This document shows, piece by piece, positions 50,162 through 62,631 of a stretch of DNA of 64,000 nucleotides. The DNA is from Liolophura sinensis. Lineage: Eukaryota > Mollusca > Polyplacophora > Chitonida > Chitonidae. The translations under genes were made by a program, and so were the position numbers. Under the pieces are notes generated by a model. It had not been told where the DNA came from and made no database searches. It saw only the letters and a program-made list of their open reading frames with translations. The stretch spans positions 36,029,501 through 36,093,500 of the forward strand of contig NC_088303.1 of NCBI RefSeq assembly GCF_032854445.1, in the 5' to 3' direction. Numbering within the stretch: the stretch's first letter is position 1; every line of letters begins with the position of its first letter.

Positions 50162-51258
50162 TCGCTAATATGAGCAGACCAGGTGTCTCGAATTTTAGAA
50201 GAATTACTGCAATTTAAAATTGATAATTACAGGTTTATTTAGAAAACACGAATACAACACAATAGTTAAATTTCCTCTCCTCGCAGGGCAGTCTCATCAA
50301 GGAATTGTGTTGTATTTTTATCTCACATGGTGTTTTATGTCTATTGTAATATTTTGAAAGTCTGATTTGCGTTGTAAACCATCATTTTATCAGTGACCAA
50401 CAGTCTTTAATACTGCACATTGAGTCTGTTACCATAGATGCATTTAACTCCACATGATGTTATGTTTATCAGGCTTGTGATGGCGGGTGGTGAGGAAGCC
50501 AAATGCACAAAAATGATCAACCCAGGCGGAATTATCTCCCCTTCATGTGCATGTGACGGCCAAACAGAAGAAGCCATAAGACTTACTGAGGTTTTATAAC
50601 TGAAAATGTGTTGTGTTGCTGGTATTTTTTAAGTACAAACGTTAAAAATCTCAAACCAGGCAAACGTGTATCACATTTTCTTTGGAAGTGCAGTTTTGAA
50701 ATGATGAGCTTTGTTATCTCCCCATTAAGTGCGCAGGGTTCTCTGACACGTAGAGATAGCTAGTCCTTCCTTATCCACATTCCTACGTGCCTATCCCGTC
50801 ACTATCCATGTACTGCCGTTTTCATTTTCATTTTCCTGCTCAAACGATTTTTCTATTAAATCTAAAAGGGAACAATTTTGTGATAAAACATAGCTAGTAT
50901 ACTATAACATCAATGCTTTAAATAAGCCTGTACTAGTAGAATGCTGCTAGTGAAACGCTGTTTGTACAATGCTGTGACTTACCAGAATTGAAAACAGACT
51001 TCCACTTAATCAAAATTGACCTGAACTAACATAGTCTGGCACACCAGGTAGTTTCATACATCCAAATCATCTGAAGTACTAGTATATATAATGCGATGAA
51101 AATTAACAATTAGGTCAATTGTTTTTCTTTTTTAAAAAAACAAAAAAATTCCACTGGACAGAGAGGACACTATTATGGTATGGAGCAAACATTGGAGGAT
51201 AGGCAGGAAACAACACACACACAGCTTTCCTGTATGCAGTATTTGCCTGAAATAGTCA

Positions 51259-51372
51259 TAGGAAACATTTTGGGACTGATAGGAAACATTTCAGGACTGA
51301 TGGGAAACATTTCAAAACTGATGGGAAACATTTCCGGACTGATGGGAAACATTTCAAGACTGAGAGGAAACA
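51259..51372. repeat. 21-bp minisatellite
   Basis: Six units of GATGGGAAACATTTCAGGACT with small changes. Confidence 0.92.
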
Positions 51373-51489
51373 TAAGGATACAGCAAATTAATTGAAAACG
51401 TTCAGTGTTTATGATATCATTTTTGTGAAACCACCAATGGAAGCAACCAGGACATAGGGAAAAATCAGGACAAACAGAAAACCAAACAG

Positions 51490-51509
51490 GAGAGAGAGAG
51501 AGAGAGAGA
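51490..51509. repeat. (GA)n microsatellite
   Basis: About ten GA dinucleotides. Confidence 0.95.
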
Positions 51510-51877
51510 TAAACTATACACCAATACAAATAGTTCTTTCATTCTGTTTAATTTTATTTTATAAAAAATCACTGAAAAATAAACTGAATGGACGATCAGA
51601 ATGAAGGACAATATACACATGTCTTTCAGAACCAAACTGTCTTCAAGACAGCAAAACTACTAAATTCAGACTTCTTGGTCAATTAAATTTAGATTTACAT
51701 ATCTTATACATAATTCTTTGCATTATTAAATTATACACATTGTTATCAGACAAAAAAATAGCACAATATGATGTAGAAGATACATACACAAACAAAACCC
51801 CAAGAAATTTTTGAAGGGAAAATACTGGAAGCAATTACATATGTAATCACATTCATGACGCTGAATAAAGGAGATTT

Positions 51878-51939
51878 ATTGTCGTCATATAAGGGAATGG
51901 CTAAGTACAACGTTCAACCCTAAGCACTCACTCCCTCAC
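51878..51939 (+). mobile_element. SINE-B tail, 62-bp truncated insertion
   Basis: Only the last 62 bp of SINE-B (TTGTCGTCATAT, then TACAACGTTCAACCCTAAGC and ACTCACTCCCTCAC). It is flanked by a perfect 12-bp duplication TAAAGGAGATTT at 51866-51877 and 51940-51951. A strongly 5'-truncated but genuine retroposition event. Confidence 0.88.
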
Positions 51940-52067
51940 TAAAGGAGATTTGAAAATGAAATGTCAATTTTGTGGATAAGATCTACACAAGCTGCTCCTT
52001 CTTGCAGGATTAGTGAGTAGAAGAGTGGTGTGACATCTAGCCCCTCCTCAGACCCCATTCTACCTGA

Positions 52068-52306
52068 TTTATTTATTTATTTTATTGGTGTTTTACTTAC
52101 ATGACAATAGCCATCATTATGATGAGAGGAAACCAGGCAGAGCCCAGGGGAAACTCATGACTATCCGCTGGTTGCCGTCAGGCCTTCCCTCATATAGCTC
52201 GAGAGAATGCCAGCATGAGCTTGGCATTGACTTTACAGTGACCGCATTGGTGAGAGGCTCCTGGGTCATTGCGCCTCGCTGGCATGCTAACCACAGTGGC
52301 CTCCTA
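52068..52306 (-). mobile_element. SINE-A, internally deleted
   Basis: Minus-strand copy with TTTATTTATTTATTTTATTG, a 20-30 bp deletion around the TACTCAAGAATATT block, the core CAGGCAGAGCCCAGGGGAAA, and a head that lacks the GACTGAGCCACG part. Confidence 0.88.
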
Positions 52307-52941
52307 TATACCATTGACTATAGAAAGACAAATACACATTTCTGAAAGTAAATTCGACATTCCAGAGAAATGTTTCAAAGAAGGCAATGTCTGTTCAGAT
52401 CCTGACAGTTTAACACAGAGTTTCAGTTACATGTAAGAGCAATATATACTAGCATACAAGCAAATCATAATCACACTGTATTAATTTCTGATTTTTAGCT
52501 TGCTGAGTTGATCAAATAATGAAGACAGCCTTCAATAAGCGGCTTATAAATTGGATTAAATAGTATCAAATCAATATTAAATACAATCAAAAATAATTTG
52601 GAATGCATGACAAAATCTACTTGGTTTAAATGAGTTTAAGCAAAGTATTGATGGTATATAGACATAGAGTTCTTGTGCAATAAAGGTGGACAAACATTGC
52701 AGACTCAAGATGGAACCTTAACTGTTAAACAATCAACAGCAATTGTGCTTCTCGGTTTATCATTATCTCCAGATGTCCATACAATAATTTCATCATACAA
52801 TTTACACTTACATATGATTACATGAAATACACGTAATCTTTAGAAGAATCACAATTATCTTAACAAATTGATGATAATGACACTGGCAGACATTTATCAA
52901 TGGAGGTCATGGGGCATTGCATGCAATTTGTTTTTCTGCTA

Positions 52942-53212
52942 ATTATGTCGCAGCTCAATGTGAAGTGTAGATGTCACACTGGTGTCACAATTTGTGTGAC
53001 GACCAGGATGGCAACACTTGGTACGCTTGAGGATTATGTCGCAGATCAGTATAAAGTATAGATGTCACACTGGTCTCACAATTGTGTGATGACCAGGATG
53101 GCGACACTTGGTACGCTTGAGGATTATGTCGCAGATCAGTATAAAGTGTAGATGTCACATTGGTGTCACAACTGTGTGACGACCAGGGTGGCGACACTTG
53201 GTATGCTTGAGG
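52942..53212 (-). repeat. 90-bp triplication across the PHLPP stop
   Basis: Three tandem copies: 52942-53032 (91 bp), 53033-53122 and 53123-53212 (90 bp each). Copy 3 contains the PHLPP stop codon at 53166-53168 and the last 14 or so codons. Copy 2, in the would-be 3' UTR, still spells a near-identical tail ending T-Q-L-stop. Copy 1 has a one-base insertion that breaks the frame. Confidence 0.95.
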
Positions 53213-56200
53213 AGCTGGATACATTACTTATCTGGGCGACAGAGTACTGACTGGCTGTCTGTAGTTTATTCAGGTTGTGATACATTGGGTGCGAGGATGA
53301 GATTCCTTCCTCTGAATTTTTCAGGGTTTCCTCACTGGCAGAATTGGAGGGAGTCCGGTCATTATCGGGGTGTTTTACTTTCGGAGCAAGTTGAATCAGA
53401 GAACTGGAATTGGAATTGAGGTCAAGGTCAGATACAACAAAGCTGCCTTCAGAGAAAGAATCCTCATCTAAACTGGACACAGAGCCCTGATAGTAATCAT
53501 CGTATGCTTCAAATACTTCCCCTTCCTCTGGGATGTACTCCTCATGTGGTTCGTACCCTTCATCTGGGTCGTCACGCACAATCACCTCAATGCTATGTGA
53601 AATTGGAGCACACTGCGCCGCCAGCACACCCGAGCGAGTCGCACCAATGTCAGATTTCACCGTATCAATACTGGCCATACTGCTGCTTTTGGCCCTCGCC
53701 TGATTCATCTGATGGAAGAGCAGTGCATCACGATCAACGGTTGGGCCAGCATAGCGTATGTACTCCTCATCATTCTGTGTTGGAGGCGGGGATGCTGGCT
53801 CAGCGTTTGCCTCCTTCTCTGGTGACGAAGCTGCCACTACCTCCTCTAATTTCATCACCAACTGTGACTGCGACCATGGCGGGCTAGTGATACCTTTAGC
53901 GAACAATTTCTCATTTTTTTGGTCAATGGTGGTCAGAGATTTGTTTGTCTCGTTTATTTGTGCAGCAATGTGATCTCCTTTCTTCTTTCCCACTGTTGAC
54001 CAGTTACTCGATGTGCCATTGGGTGGGACTGCCCCAAAGCTGCTGTCCATGTCAATCGTTTCCTCTTGCGCACCCCACATGTACTGTAACTCTTTATTCT
54101 TCACCTCCTCTGAGAGTCGGTCCTGTAATATGCTTTCCCATTCTTCCACTGGGTTCTTATCAGTTATCCGTTGACGTGGTAATGGACGGATAGATATCTC
54201 TGCAGGGTGAGTTGTAGGAGACAAAACGGATTCATCTTTCTTCTCTTTTTTCTTCATTGATACATTTGTTGGTTTCTTTGGTATGGCAGGTTTAGTGACT
54301 GTCTTCATTGAATTTGGTAGATCAGGTTTTTGTTGAGTATTTTTCAGTTTTTTGGAATTTCCCGAACTGACTGAGTGCTGCTCCACAGCAGTTGACTGAG
54401 ATGTGAAACTAAGCGGTTCAAAGTCACTTGTGGTCGTCGTGGATAGACTGTACACACTCCCCCACTCATCATGGCCCCAGTTGTCATGGCACTCAGCAGC
54501 CAATCGGAAGCCTTCCAATGGCTTTTCAGTCATAGATGTGGGTGGAGCTGACTTGACATGGCCATTAGTGCCATTCACTTTGGGTTGTCTCCCTTTGATC
54601 CTCAAAATAAGGATCCCAATATTTTCTTTGGAGCCATATGCCTGTGCAAGGTCTTGTAATTTCTTTGTCGCAGCAACAGGATCATAAATCCCACGCACCT
54701 CTTCCACTGCTTCTTGGTAGCCGATGAAATCCCACAATCCTTTGTTGGCCATTATGATAAACTCATCGTCTGGATGAAGTGCGTAGCTGAAGAAGTGTGG
54801 GTTGGGGATGACTTGAGGGTAAAGGTAGGCACACCCAATCATGCGCGTTGTGCAGGAAATCCCATTCACTTTGTCATCCTAGAGACAAAAATAAAATTGT
54901 GATGAGTGCAATTTGTTACACTTAGTGTTCGTTACATATCGTTTGCACACCATCCTCATGTAGATGTCAGTAACCTTCCATCTACTACCTCTGCTGAAAG
55001 AGCACACAAATCAGATGATTGACATCATCCAGACTGAACAATGGAAATGACTGTGCCACAGTAAGCTATAGCATGTTGCTGTTATAAATTACTGTGACTG
55101 CACAGGATGGACACATCTCTGAACCTAGTGGGATGGAGAAAGCCAGGTTTTCATCTAACTGTTGATGGAGAACGAGTTTGAAATATGGAGACTATTTATG
55201 AGTTACTTGAGTTAAGCACTAAGCTCATGTTAAGCACTAAGCTCATGTTAAGCACTAAGCTTGACAGCCAGAGTTAGCTCGTGTTCAGGACGAAGCAGGA
55301 CAGCCAGAGTTAGTTCGTGTTAAGCATCAAGCAGGATAGCCAGAGTCACCAAAGAGGAAAGTCAGAGTTTACCTCAAGTACAAAGCTGGAATGCCAGAGT
55401 TAGTTCGTGTTGAGCACCAAGCAGGAAGGCCAGAGTTGGCTCATGTTAAGCACCAAGCAGGAAAGCCAGAGTCAGCTCCTGCTGAGCACCATGCAGGGCA
55501 GCCAGAGTTAGCTCCTGCTGAGCACCATGCAGGGCAGCCAGAGTTAGCTCCTGTTGAGCACCATGCAGGGCAGCCAGAGTTAGTTCACCTTAAGCACCAA
55601 ACAGTAAAGCCAGAGTTAGCTCCTGCTGAGCACTATGCAGGACAGCCATAGTTAGTTCACCTTAAGCACCAAACAGTAAAGCCAGAGTTAGCTCCTGCTG
55701 CGCACTATGCAGGACAGCCATAGTTAGTTCACCTTAAGCACCAAACAGTAAAGCCAGAGTTAGCTCCTGCTGAGCACCATGCAAGACAGCCACAGTTAGT
55801 TCACCTTAAGCACCAAACAGGAAATCCAGAGTTAGCTCCTGCTGAGCACCATGCAGGACAGCCAGAGTTTGTTCACCTTAAGCACCAAACAGTAAAGCCA
55901 GAGTTAGCTCCTGTTGAGCACCATGCAGGACAGCCAGAGTTAGTTCACCTTAAGCACCAAACAGTAAAGCCAGAGTTAGCTCCTGTTGAGCACCATGCAA
56001 GACAGCCACAGTTAGTTCACCTTAAGCACCAAACAGTAAAGCAACGGTTAGCTCCTGCTGAGCACCATGCAAGACAGCCACAGTTAGTTCACCTTAAGCA
56101 CCAAACAGTAAAGCCAGAGTTAGCTCCTGTTGAGCACCATGCAGGACAGCCAGAGTTTGTTCACCTTAAGCACCAAACAGTAAAGCCAGAGTTAGTTCCT

Positions 56201-59200
56201 GCTGAGCACCATGCAAGACAGCCACAGTTAGTTCACCTTAAGCACCAAACAGTAAAGCCAGAGTTAGCTCCTGCTGAGCACCATGCACGACAGCCACAGT
56301 TAGTTCACCTTAAGCACCAAACAGTAAAGCCAGAGTTAGCTCCTGTTGAGCACCATGCAGGACAGCCAGAGTTTGTTCACCTTAAGCACCAAACAGTAAA
56401 GCCAGAGTTAGCTCCTGCTGAGCACTATGCAGGGCAGCCAGAGTTTGTTCACCTTAAGCACCAAACAGTAAAGCCAGAGTTAGCTCCTGTTGAGCACCAT
56501 GCAGGACAGCCAGAGTTAGTTCACCTTAAGCACCAAACAGTAAAGCCAGAGTTAGCTCCTGTTGAGCACCATGCAGGACAGCCAGAGTTTGTTCACCTTA
56601 AGCACCAAACAGTAAAGCCAGAGTTAGCTCCTGCTGAGCACCATGCACGACAGCCAGAGTTTGTTCACCTTAAGCACCAAACAGTAAAGCCAGAGTTAGC
56701 TCCTGTTGAGTACCATGCAGGACAGCCACAGTTAGTTCACCTTAAGCACCAAATAGTAAAGCCAGAGTTAGCTCCTGTTGAGCACCATGCAGGAAAGCCT
56801 GAGTCACTGAAATAATTCAGTCTTAACGGCCACTACAGAATGAACACTGATTGGGTGGCATTGCAGATTTCCTGAGTTCAACCATGCAGTCTTGGTCACT
56901 ACTGAAAAAAGTGCAATACATAAAATTAAGCTTAGGAAAGGCATACCCTGATCACACCACCTAATCAGTGACTATCCTGTATCCATTTAACTTTCAAAGA
57001 TAGGTTCATATAGAAAGCAAAATTTAAAATTAAAAGCCTATGTCTAAACATTATAAACTTGGGTGTTGCCACATTTAATGGTCATTCAAAATTTGGCTTA
57101 TCTTTAAAATTATGATTCTAGGATTTTCACTGCCAAGAAATTTGCACCACAATTCCAAATGCATCTTTGATAACTTTGCTAATACCTCAGTAATAATTCC
57201 ATCAGAGTTGAGAATTCGTTTACAGTCCTCTCTATCCCGTGACACCATAAATGGGCGCGTCAAACAGTAGCCGTGACCACGGCGACACATCACAAGCTCG
57301 CAGTCTCCCACGTTAGCCACGTTGATCAGCAGCTGGTGTGGCTTCTCTCCCTTGATGATATGACAAAGAACAGCAGACGCCCCCAACTTCTGGCCTGTAA
57401 CCTTTAATTTCCTAAGGAACAATGAAAATTTGCTGAATTTTACTCTGTTGATGGTAATTCATGTTAAATGTTTACAAAATAAATTCAAAGGATACTTTGA
57501 CAACTTGATGTTGTAGGCCACTGTCTCTACTGTCTGTAGGCCACTGTCTCTACTGTCTGTAGGCCACTGTATCTACTGTCTGTAGGTCACTGTACTGTCT
57601 GTAGGCCACTGTCTCTACTGTCTGCAGGCCACTGTCTCTACTGTCTGTAGGCCACTGTCTCTACTGTCTTTCACTTTAGGTTTTGCTGGCATAAGTAGTA
57701 ATTCACTCAATGTTTTGTAACTCTTAAAGAAAGTGTGGATACTAATGGTCTTGCAAAGCGATATACTATATTCTGTAATGTTTAAAAGCTAACAATGATG
57801 CTACAAGTCCCTGTGGTGTGACAATGTTGTCACAAAGAGGTGAAAGTGGTGTGACAAAGAGGTGAAAATGGTATGACAAATAGGTGTCAGTGGTGTGACA
57901 AAGACGTGAAAATGGTATGACAAATAGGTGTCAGTGGTGTGAGAAAGACGTGACAGTGGTGTAACAAAGAGGTGAAAATGGTATTGCAATGAGGTGTCAG
58001 TGGTGTGACACAGATGTGTCAGTGGTGCGACAAAGACATGACAGTGGTGTGATTGGAGTAACAAGGGTGGTCTGACAAAATTGTTTATGGTGTGACAAAG
58101 ATGTGACATCTCGCATGTGATAAGAGGTCAGTTGTGTGATAAGAGGTGAGAGTGATGTGACAAAGAGGTGACAGTTGTGTGATAAGAAGTGACAGTGATG
58201 TGACAAAGGTGTTAGTCATGTCACAAAGCTGTCACTTACATGTGGAAAAGTTTGTCAGTTATTCGTCTCAGGCCAGTGGTTTACGAAATGCACTCTGATT
58301 TTCCTTCAAATCCTTTGTCAAAGTATCTATGAGTATCTATATTCCTGAGAATAATGTTAAACACCAATCAATCAATCAATCAATCAATGAGTGTAAACTA
58401 AGTAACTGGTACTCACTTGTGAGCAGTGAGGACAGCATATTTCATGTAGAGTTCCTTCTTCTTACAGTTGGCCAGTTCATGTTGAATGATGCTTGGGAAG
58501 TTGTCAAGAAGAATTTGGGCAACTTCTTCATTCCGTCCTCCATCAAACACAGCAAACAATCCGTCTGACTCCGAACGTAGCTGGGCAATGCTCAACACTT
58601 TTACGGAGAGCCTGAGGGAGGCAGAAAGAATAACTCTGAATGGCAGATTACCAACACTATCATATAAGCATAAAGAAATCTAATAACGATATACACAGTA
58701 TGTAAGGGTTTGCATTTGTGGAATATCGCATAAATATAACAATAATAAAAAAAAAACCCAAAAAAACATTGAAATACCCAACTGTTCACATTATAATAGT
58801 GTTTTTGGTGGCATTTGTTTCACAAGATTTTACAGAAATCTAAAGTTCTAAAGTATCCTGTAATCCAAAAAAGTTGTCAATGTAATAGATGGATAAGTTT
58901 GTATTTCCTTCCTAACTTGATAACTACAATATGTACATTGTCTTTGAATTAAAATCAGTTGAAAAAGTACATTTTTACAGGTCATTTAGGGTCATAAGAT
59001 ATTATACTTGGTGCTAGGATGTCACCCTACCTTCCACATATACCTCAAATCACATTTCTAAGATCAATAACATTCCCAGAATCAAGAAAAACTTCAGTCA
59101 TGGGGTAAATTTCTGGTCAAATTATTTATTTATTTATTTATTATTTATCAAGCAACTTAGGACTTAGTCATCAGTCAACTTAGTCATCAATTTCAAGTCC

Positions 59201-60626
59201 TTAGCCAAATTCAGAAGAGGAATATACTCACATTGTGGGTTAGTAGATTGTTATGCAGTGATGAATCTGTGCATCTAAACTTTTTAGAATGAAACATTTT
59301 AATTGTAGCTGTGTTTGAATTTTTGATTTAAGTTTTAAGACGTCTGATAAATATGGGCCAGGTTGAGAAGTGGTGTCCTTACTTGTTTCTGTTGCCAGAA
59401 GTCTGTGAGAATCCAGCCAACCAGCGCTGTCGCTCTGCCAGACGATCCTCTGCTTCTTTTTGCTGATAGGTCAGATCCCACAATAACCGGTTTGTTCCAG
59501 TTGGATCAACCGGCCGCAGCTTCTTGTGCTCTCTGGCAAAATACAAGATTGATTGTATGTCTCTTAACTGTTAATGGGATACTGTTTGAGAAAAAAAAGT
59601 GTATTTATTACCCAACTATAAATTGGTTTGAGGCACAAATTCCAGATACAGTTCTCATCTTGAAAGCATTCATTACAAAACGTGAGTTTCACAAGCTTTC
59701 CAAGTCTACTACTGAAGAAGTTGATTACCAAAAAATATAATCTGTATGACCCATGGTCACAATTCCAAACTTCCCCTTCCTTTTAAATGAGGGACAACAA
59801 AGCTGAGTTAGTGAATAGATGGGTGTGCGTGCCGACATACCTAAGACCTTCGATGTCGTGGGAATCAACCAGGAGTTTGGGGTTGCCTGATACATCCAGT
59901 AGGTTGAGTTGTGAAGAATGAAGGTTTGACATGGATACATTCATCAGCTGGTTACAACCAACCTCTAACACCTGTGTCACATAGATACATAGATTAATTA
60001 ATATATCTAGGTAGTTAATCCTCTGTTTCACAATGACGCTTTTACATGTCACACTCAAGAATACCACTGGAATATCACTGTAAAATTTATTTATTTATTT
60101 ATTTGATTGGTGTTTTATGCTGTACTCAAGAATATTTCACTTATACGAAGGCGGCCAGCATTATGGTGAGTGGAAACCAGGCACAGCTCGGGGGAAACCC
60201 ATGATCATCCGCAGGTTGCTGAAAAACCTTCCCACAGCCGGAGAGGAAGCCAGCATGAGCTGGACTTGAACTCACAGCGACCACATTGGTGAGAGACTCC
60301 TGGGTCATTACGCTGTGCTAGTGCGCTAACCAACTGAGCCACGGAGGCCCCCACTGTAAAATGTGTTGTCCCAAGAAAGACGTCTATGTGCATGTAAAAA
60401 CGGAGGATTAAAATAGACATCTGTCTATGTTAATCTCAGGGATCGCTGTGAGTTCAAGACTAGCTCATGCTGGCTTCCTCTCCGGCCGTACGTGGGAAGG
60501 TCTGCCAGCAACCTGCAGATAGTTGTGGGTTTCCCCCAGGGCTCTGCCCGGTTTCCACCCACCATAATGCTGGCCGTTGTCGTATAAGTGAAATATTCTT
60601 GAGTATGGCGTAAAACACCAATCAAA

Positions 60627-60666
<40 letters not shown>

Positions 60667-62631
60667 CTCAGGGAAAAACCCATTATTCTGCTGGTTACAA
60701 TATGAGGACAGAAGAAACATGTATTTCACTTACAAAATGTAAATGGTGATGTACAAATAAAGACAGGCAGGTTAAAAAGTACAATATGCATAATCGTAAA
60801 TACAGTTTGTCACTTTGTGCAAAACCAATAAGCATCCTCTAAAAAAGAATCTATTAGCCTCTTCATCACATTAACACATTTCAAATCTTTGTTAGTAAAG
60901 AAAACAAAGAAACCGTACAAAATCTAAAGTTACACTGCTGATACGATGTATTTTTAGCTGCTGCAACAGATGCAGAAATCTGTCTCTCAGAAAGTTTGTC
61001 AAATTTTTGATATCCTACCTATTAACATTAGACATTCACTTAACAAGGAACCTGGGTGAATGGCAAGTGAAACTCAATATTGTGGACTTCTTTAATGAAT
61101 ATTGTAGCTATTCTGATTCTGGACTTGTTTTCTCAAGTCTTGGGTGTATAGATGAGGCTGGGGTGCATGTACACATGTTTACCCTGAGGGACATGGCATT
61201 GCCAAAGTCTGGCAGGCTGTGAATCTGGTTTGAGTTAGCACGTAATATGGTCAGCTTGCTGTTCTGCATGAGGCAGGAAGGGAGGTAAGTCAGCTTGTTC
61301 CCAGAAATGTTCAGCTCCTGTAACAGCTCCAATTTACTGACATCCCTGTGTGAAAGAGTAAAAGAAGCATCATCAACAACCAAAACATTATTTGTAAATT
61401 TAACTGATCACGGGGCATTTGTAATTCAACACAAGTTAATGTGTCTTTATAATACAATTCACAGGAGGGTTATTCTAAGCAAGATTTATCTGAAAGCTTG
61501 AAAATTTACAACAAAAGTCCGTCTTTTTGTCTTCTTCAAAGTGTACACAAGAACATAGTTTGGTTATTTGCATACATAAGATTTACAGACTAATGTTTGT
61601 GTGATATTTGGCCTGACCTTTCCCTGATCTCTGTGATGTTGTTGTGAGCCAGATGCAGTGTCTTGAGGCGTGGGTAACCACACAACACCTGTACCGCCTC
61701 GTCTTCTATCTGGTTACTTGTCAGGTACAGCTCCTGCACTTTGTTGAGGGACTCATTCCCATTCAAGGGAGGCAACTGTTGCAGGTTGTTATGTGACAAG
61801 TTCAGGACACGCAGCCTAGGTAAAAGATAACCATCAGCTGTTAGGTGTTTCTTGTCAAAGGCAGAAAAAACTGACCAAGTGTTGTAAGACACATTAAAAA
61901 CCTACACTGTAGGCTGAGTAATTAAATTAATTACCTTTTCTTGCTGTATTCAAACAAGAGTATTTTTATATGCATTTATTTCTCATACTTTTGGGGATGT
62001 CTTCATCACCTTTCTTTTACATATCCTTACAAGTCGTTCTTGTTTTTGAGAATTTCCTTACTTGTTGGCCATGGCGAGGAAGTCTTGTGGAAGCTGTGTC
62101 AGTCTGTTGTGATGTAAATACATTTCCTCTATACACAAAGGGTTGATGTTCTCAGGCAACTCTAACAGGTTGTTGTGGTTGGCATGGAAAAACTTCAGCT
62201 TTCGGCAGTTCTCAAACATGCTGAAAAAACAAAAAGACCAAAATATTTACTTATTGCTTTATTTATTTACCTGGTTGGTGCTTAGCCCTACTTTTCACAT
62301 ATATTACAGAGATCAGGTTACTGGGTGTAGATGTAAGAAACCAGACAGCCTAGTCAGTAAAACACTGCCCACATCAAATACCGGCAACATTCCTTTAATA
62401 CATTAAAACATGATACGGTAAAATTTGTTGAAGACTTAGTGTTGTCCTATATACATATATCAAAATGTATGTGTTAATACAAGGAGTTTGTGTCTTTCTC
62501 ACTTGTCAATCATCCATTCATTGCTTCTTACTTACTCTGGAGGAAAGCGCATCAGTTGATTATGACTTATGTTGAGTTTGACTAGAAAGAAAGAGTCCAC
62601 AACCCAGTCTGGCAGCTCAAAAATGCTATTA
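53166..62631 (-). CDS. PHLPP: PHLPP phosphatase, C-terminal nine exons (5' part outside window)
   Basis: PHLPP removes the hydrophobic-motif phosphate from Akt and some PKC forms at membranes and in the cytosol. Nine exons join in phase: 62536-62631, 62062-62220, 61618-61815, 61183-61345, 59841-59971, 59383-59532, 58417-58611, 57186-57411 and 53166-54878, about 1009 residues. Leucine-rich repeats fill the first five exons (KLNISHNQLMRFPP, ELNISGNKLTYLP and others). The linker HKKLRPVDPTGTNRLLW follows. The PP2C-like domain has FAVFDGGRNEE in place of the usual DGHGG, as in PHLPP, then ANVGDCELVMCRRG and DDEFIIMANKGLWDF. A long Ser-rich tail encoded by the 1.7-kb last exon ends VVTQL, a class I PDZ ligand. 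The PH domain and more repeats must lie beyond 64000. Vertebrates have two paralogues; I cannot assign one. Confidence 0.95.
55203..56810. repeat. 36/72-bp minisatellite in PHLPP intron
   Basis: About 1.6 kb. From about 55580 it is a 72-bp dimer of two related 36-bp halves, one with GTTAGCTCCTGCTGAGCACC and one with GTTAGTTCACCTTAAGCACC. The left end is built of simpler single units (TTAAGCACTAAGCTCATG), so the dimer appears to have arisen within the array. It lies in the last PHLPP intron (54879-57185). Confidence 0.94.
57528..57670. repeat. 23-bp minisatellite
   Basis: About six units of CTGTAGGCCACTGTCTCTA plus CTGT, in the PHLPP intron at 57412-58416. Confidence 0.93.
57797..58230. repeat. 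Irregular GTGTGACAAAG minisatellite
   Basis: Units of about 20-24 bp (GGTGTGACAAAGAGGTGACA type) with much variation, in the same intron as the 23-bp array and about 190 bp from PHLPP exon 58417-58611. Confidence 0.88.
60087..60351 (-). mobile_element. SINE-A, full length with target duplication
   Basis: Complete copy, with the head GGGGGCCTCCGTGGCTCAG at 60351. Flanked by CACTGTAAAAT at 60076-60086 and 60352-60362. In the PHLPP intron at 59972-61182, sense to the host gene. Confidence 0.93.
60443..60662 (+). mobile_element. SINE-A, 5'-truncated with target duplication
   Basis: Starts inside the head region (TCGCTGTGAGTTCAAGACTA) and ends in a long run of AAAT repeats. Flanked by TAATCTCAGGGA at 60431-60442 and 60663-60674. 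Opposite orientation to the copy at 60087-60351, only 91 bp away. Confidence 0.94.

Larger units (their letters stand above)
46344..52941. other. Intergenic, membrane-protein gene to PHLPP
   Basis: The left part should hold the promoter of the membrane-protein gene. A stretch at about 47340-48080 is richer in GC and CpG than its surroundings and contains a CTCF-like motif. It has several overlapping frames, but no family features or consistent splice pattern that I can defend. Between 48100 and 52900 I see only SINE copies, small arrays (listed) and AT-rich unique DNA. Confidence 0.5.

Noticed and set aside
50479-50598. 39-residue frame starting MAGGEEAKCTKM, plus strand
   Set aside because: Short, no convincing donor at its end, no partner exon found downstream and no family recognised.
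55391-55651. Open frame with HQAGKPE-type repeats
   Set aside because: It lies in the 36-bp intronic array of PHLPP, on the strand opposite the gene.
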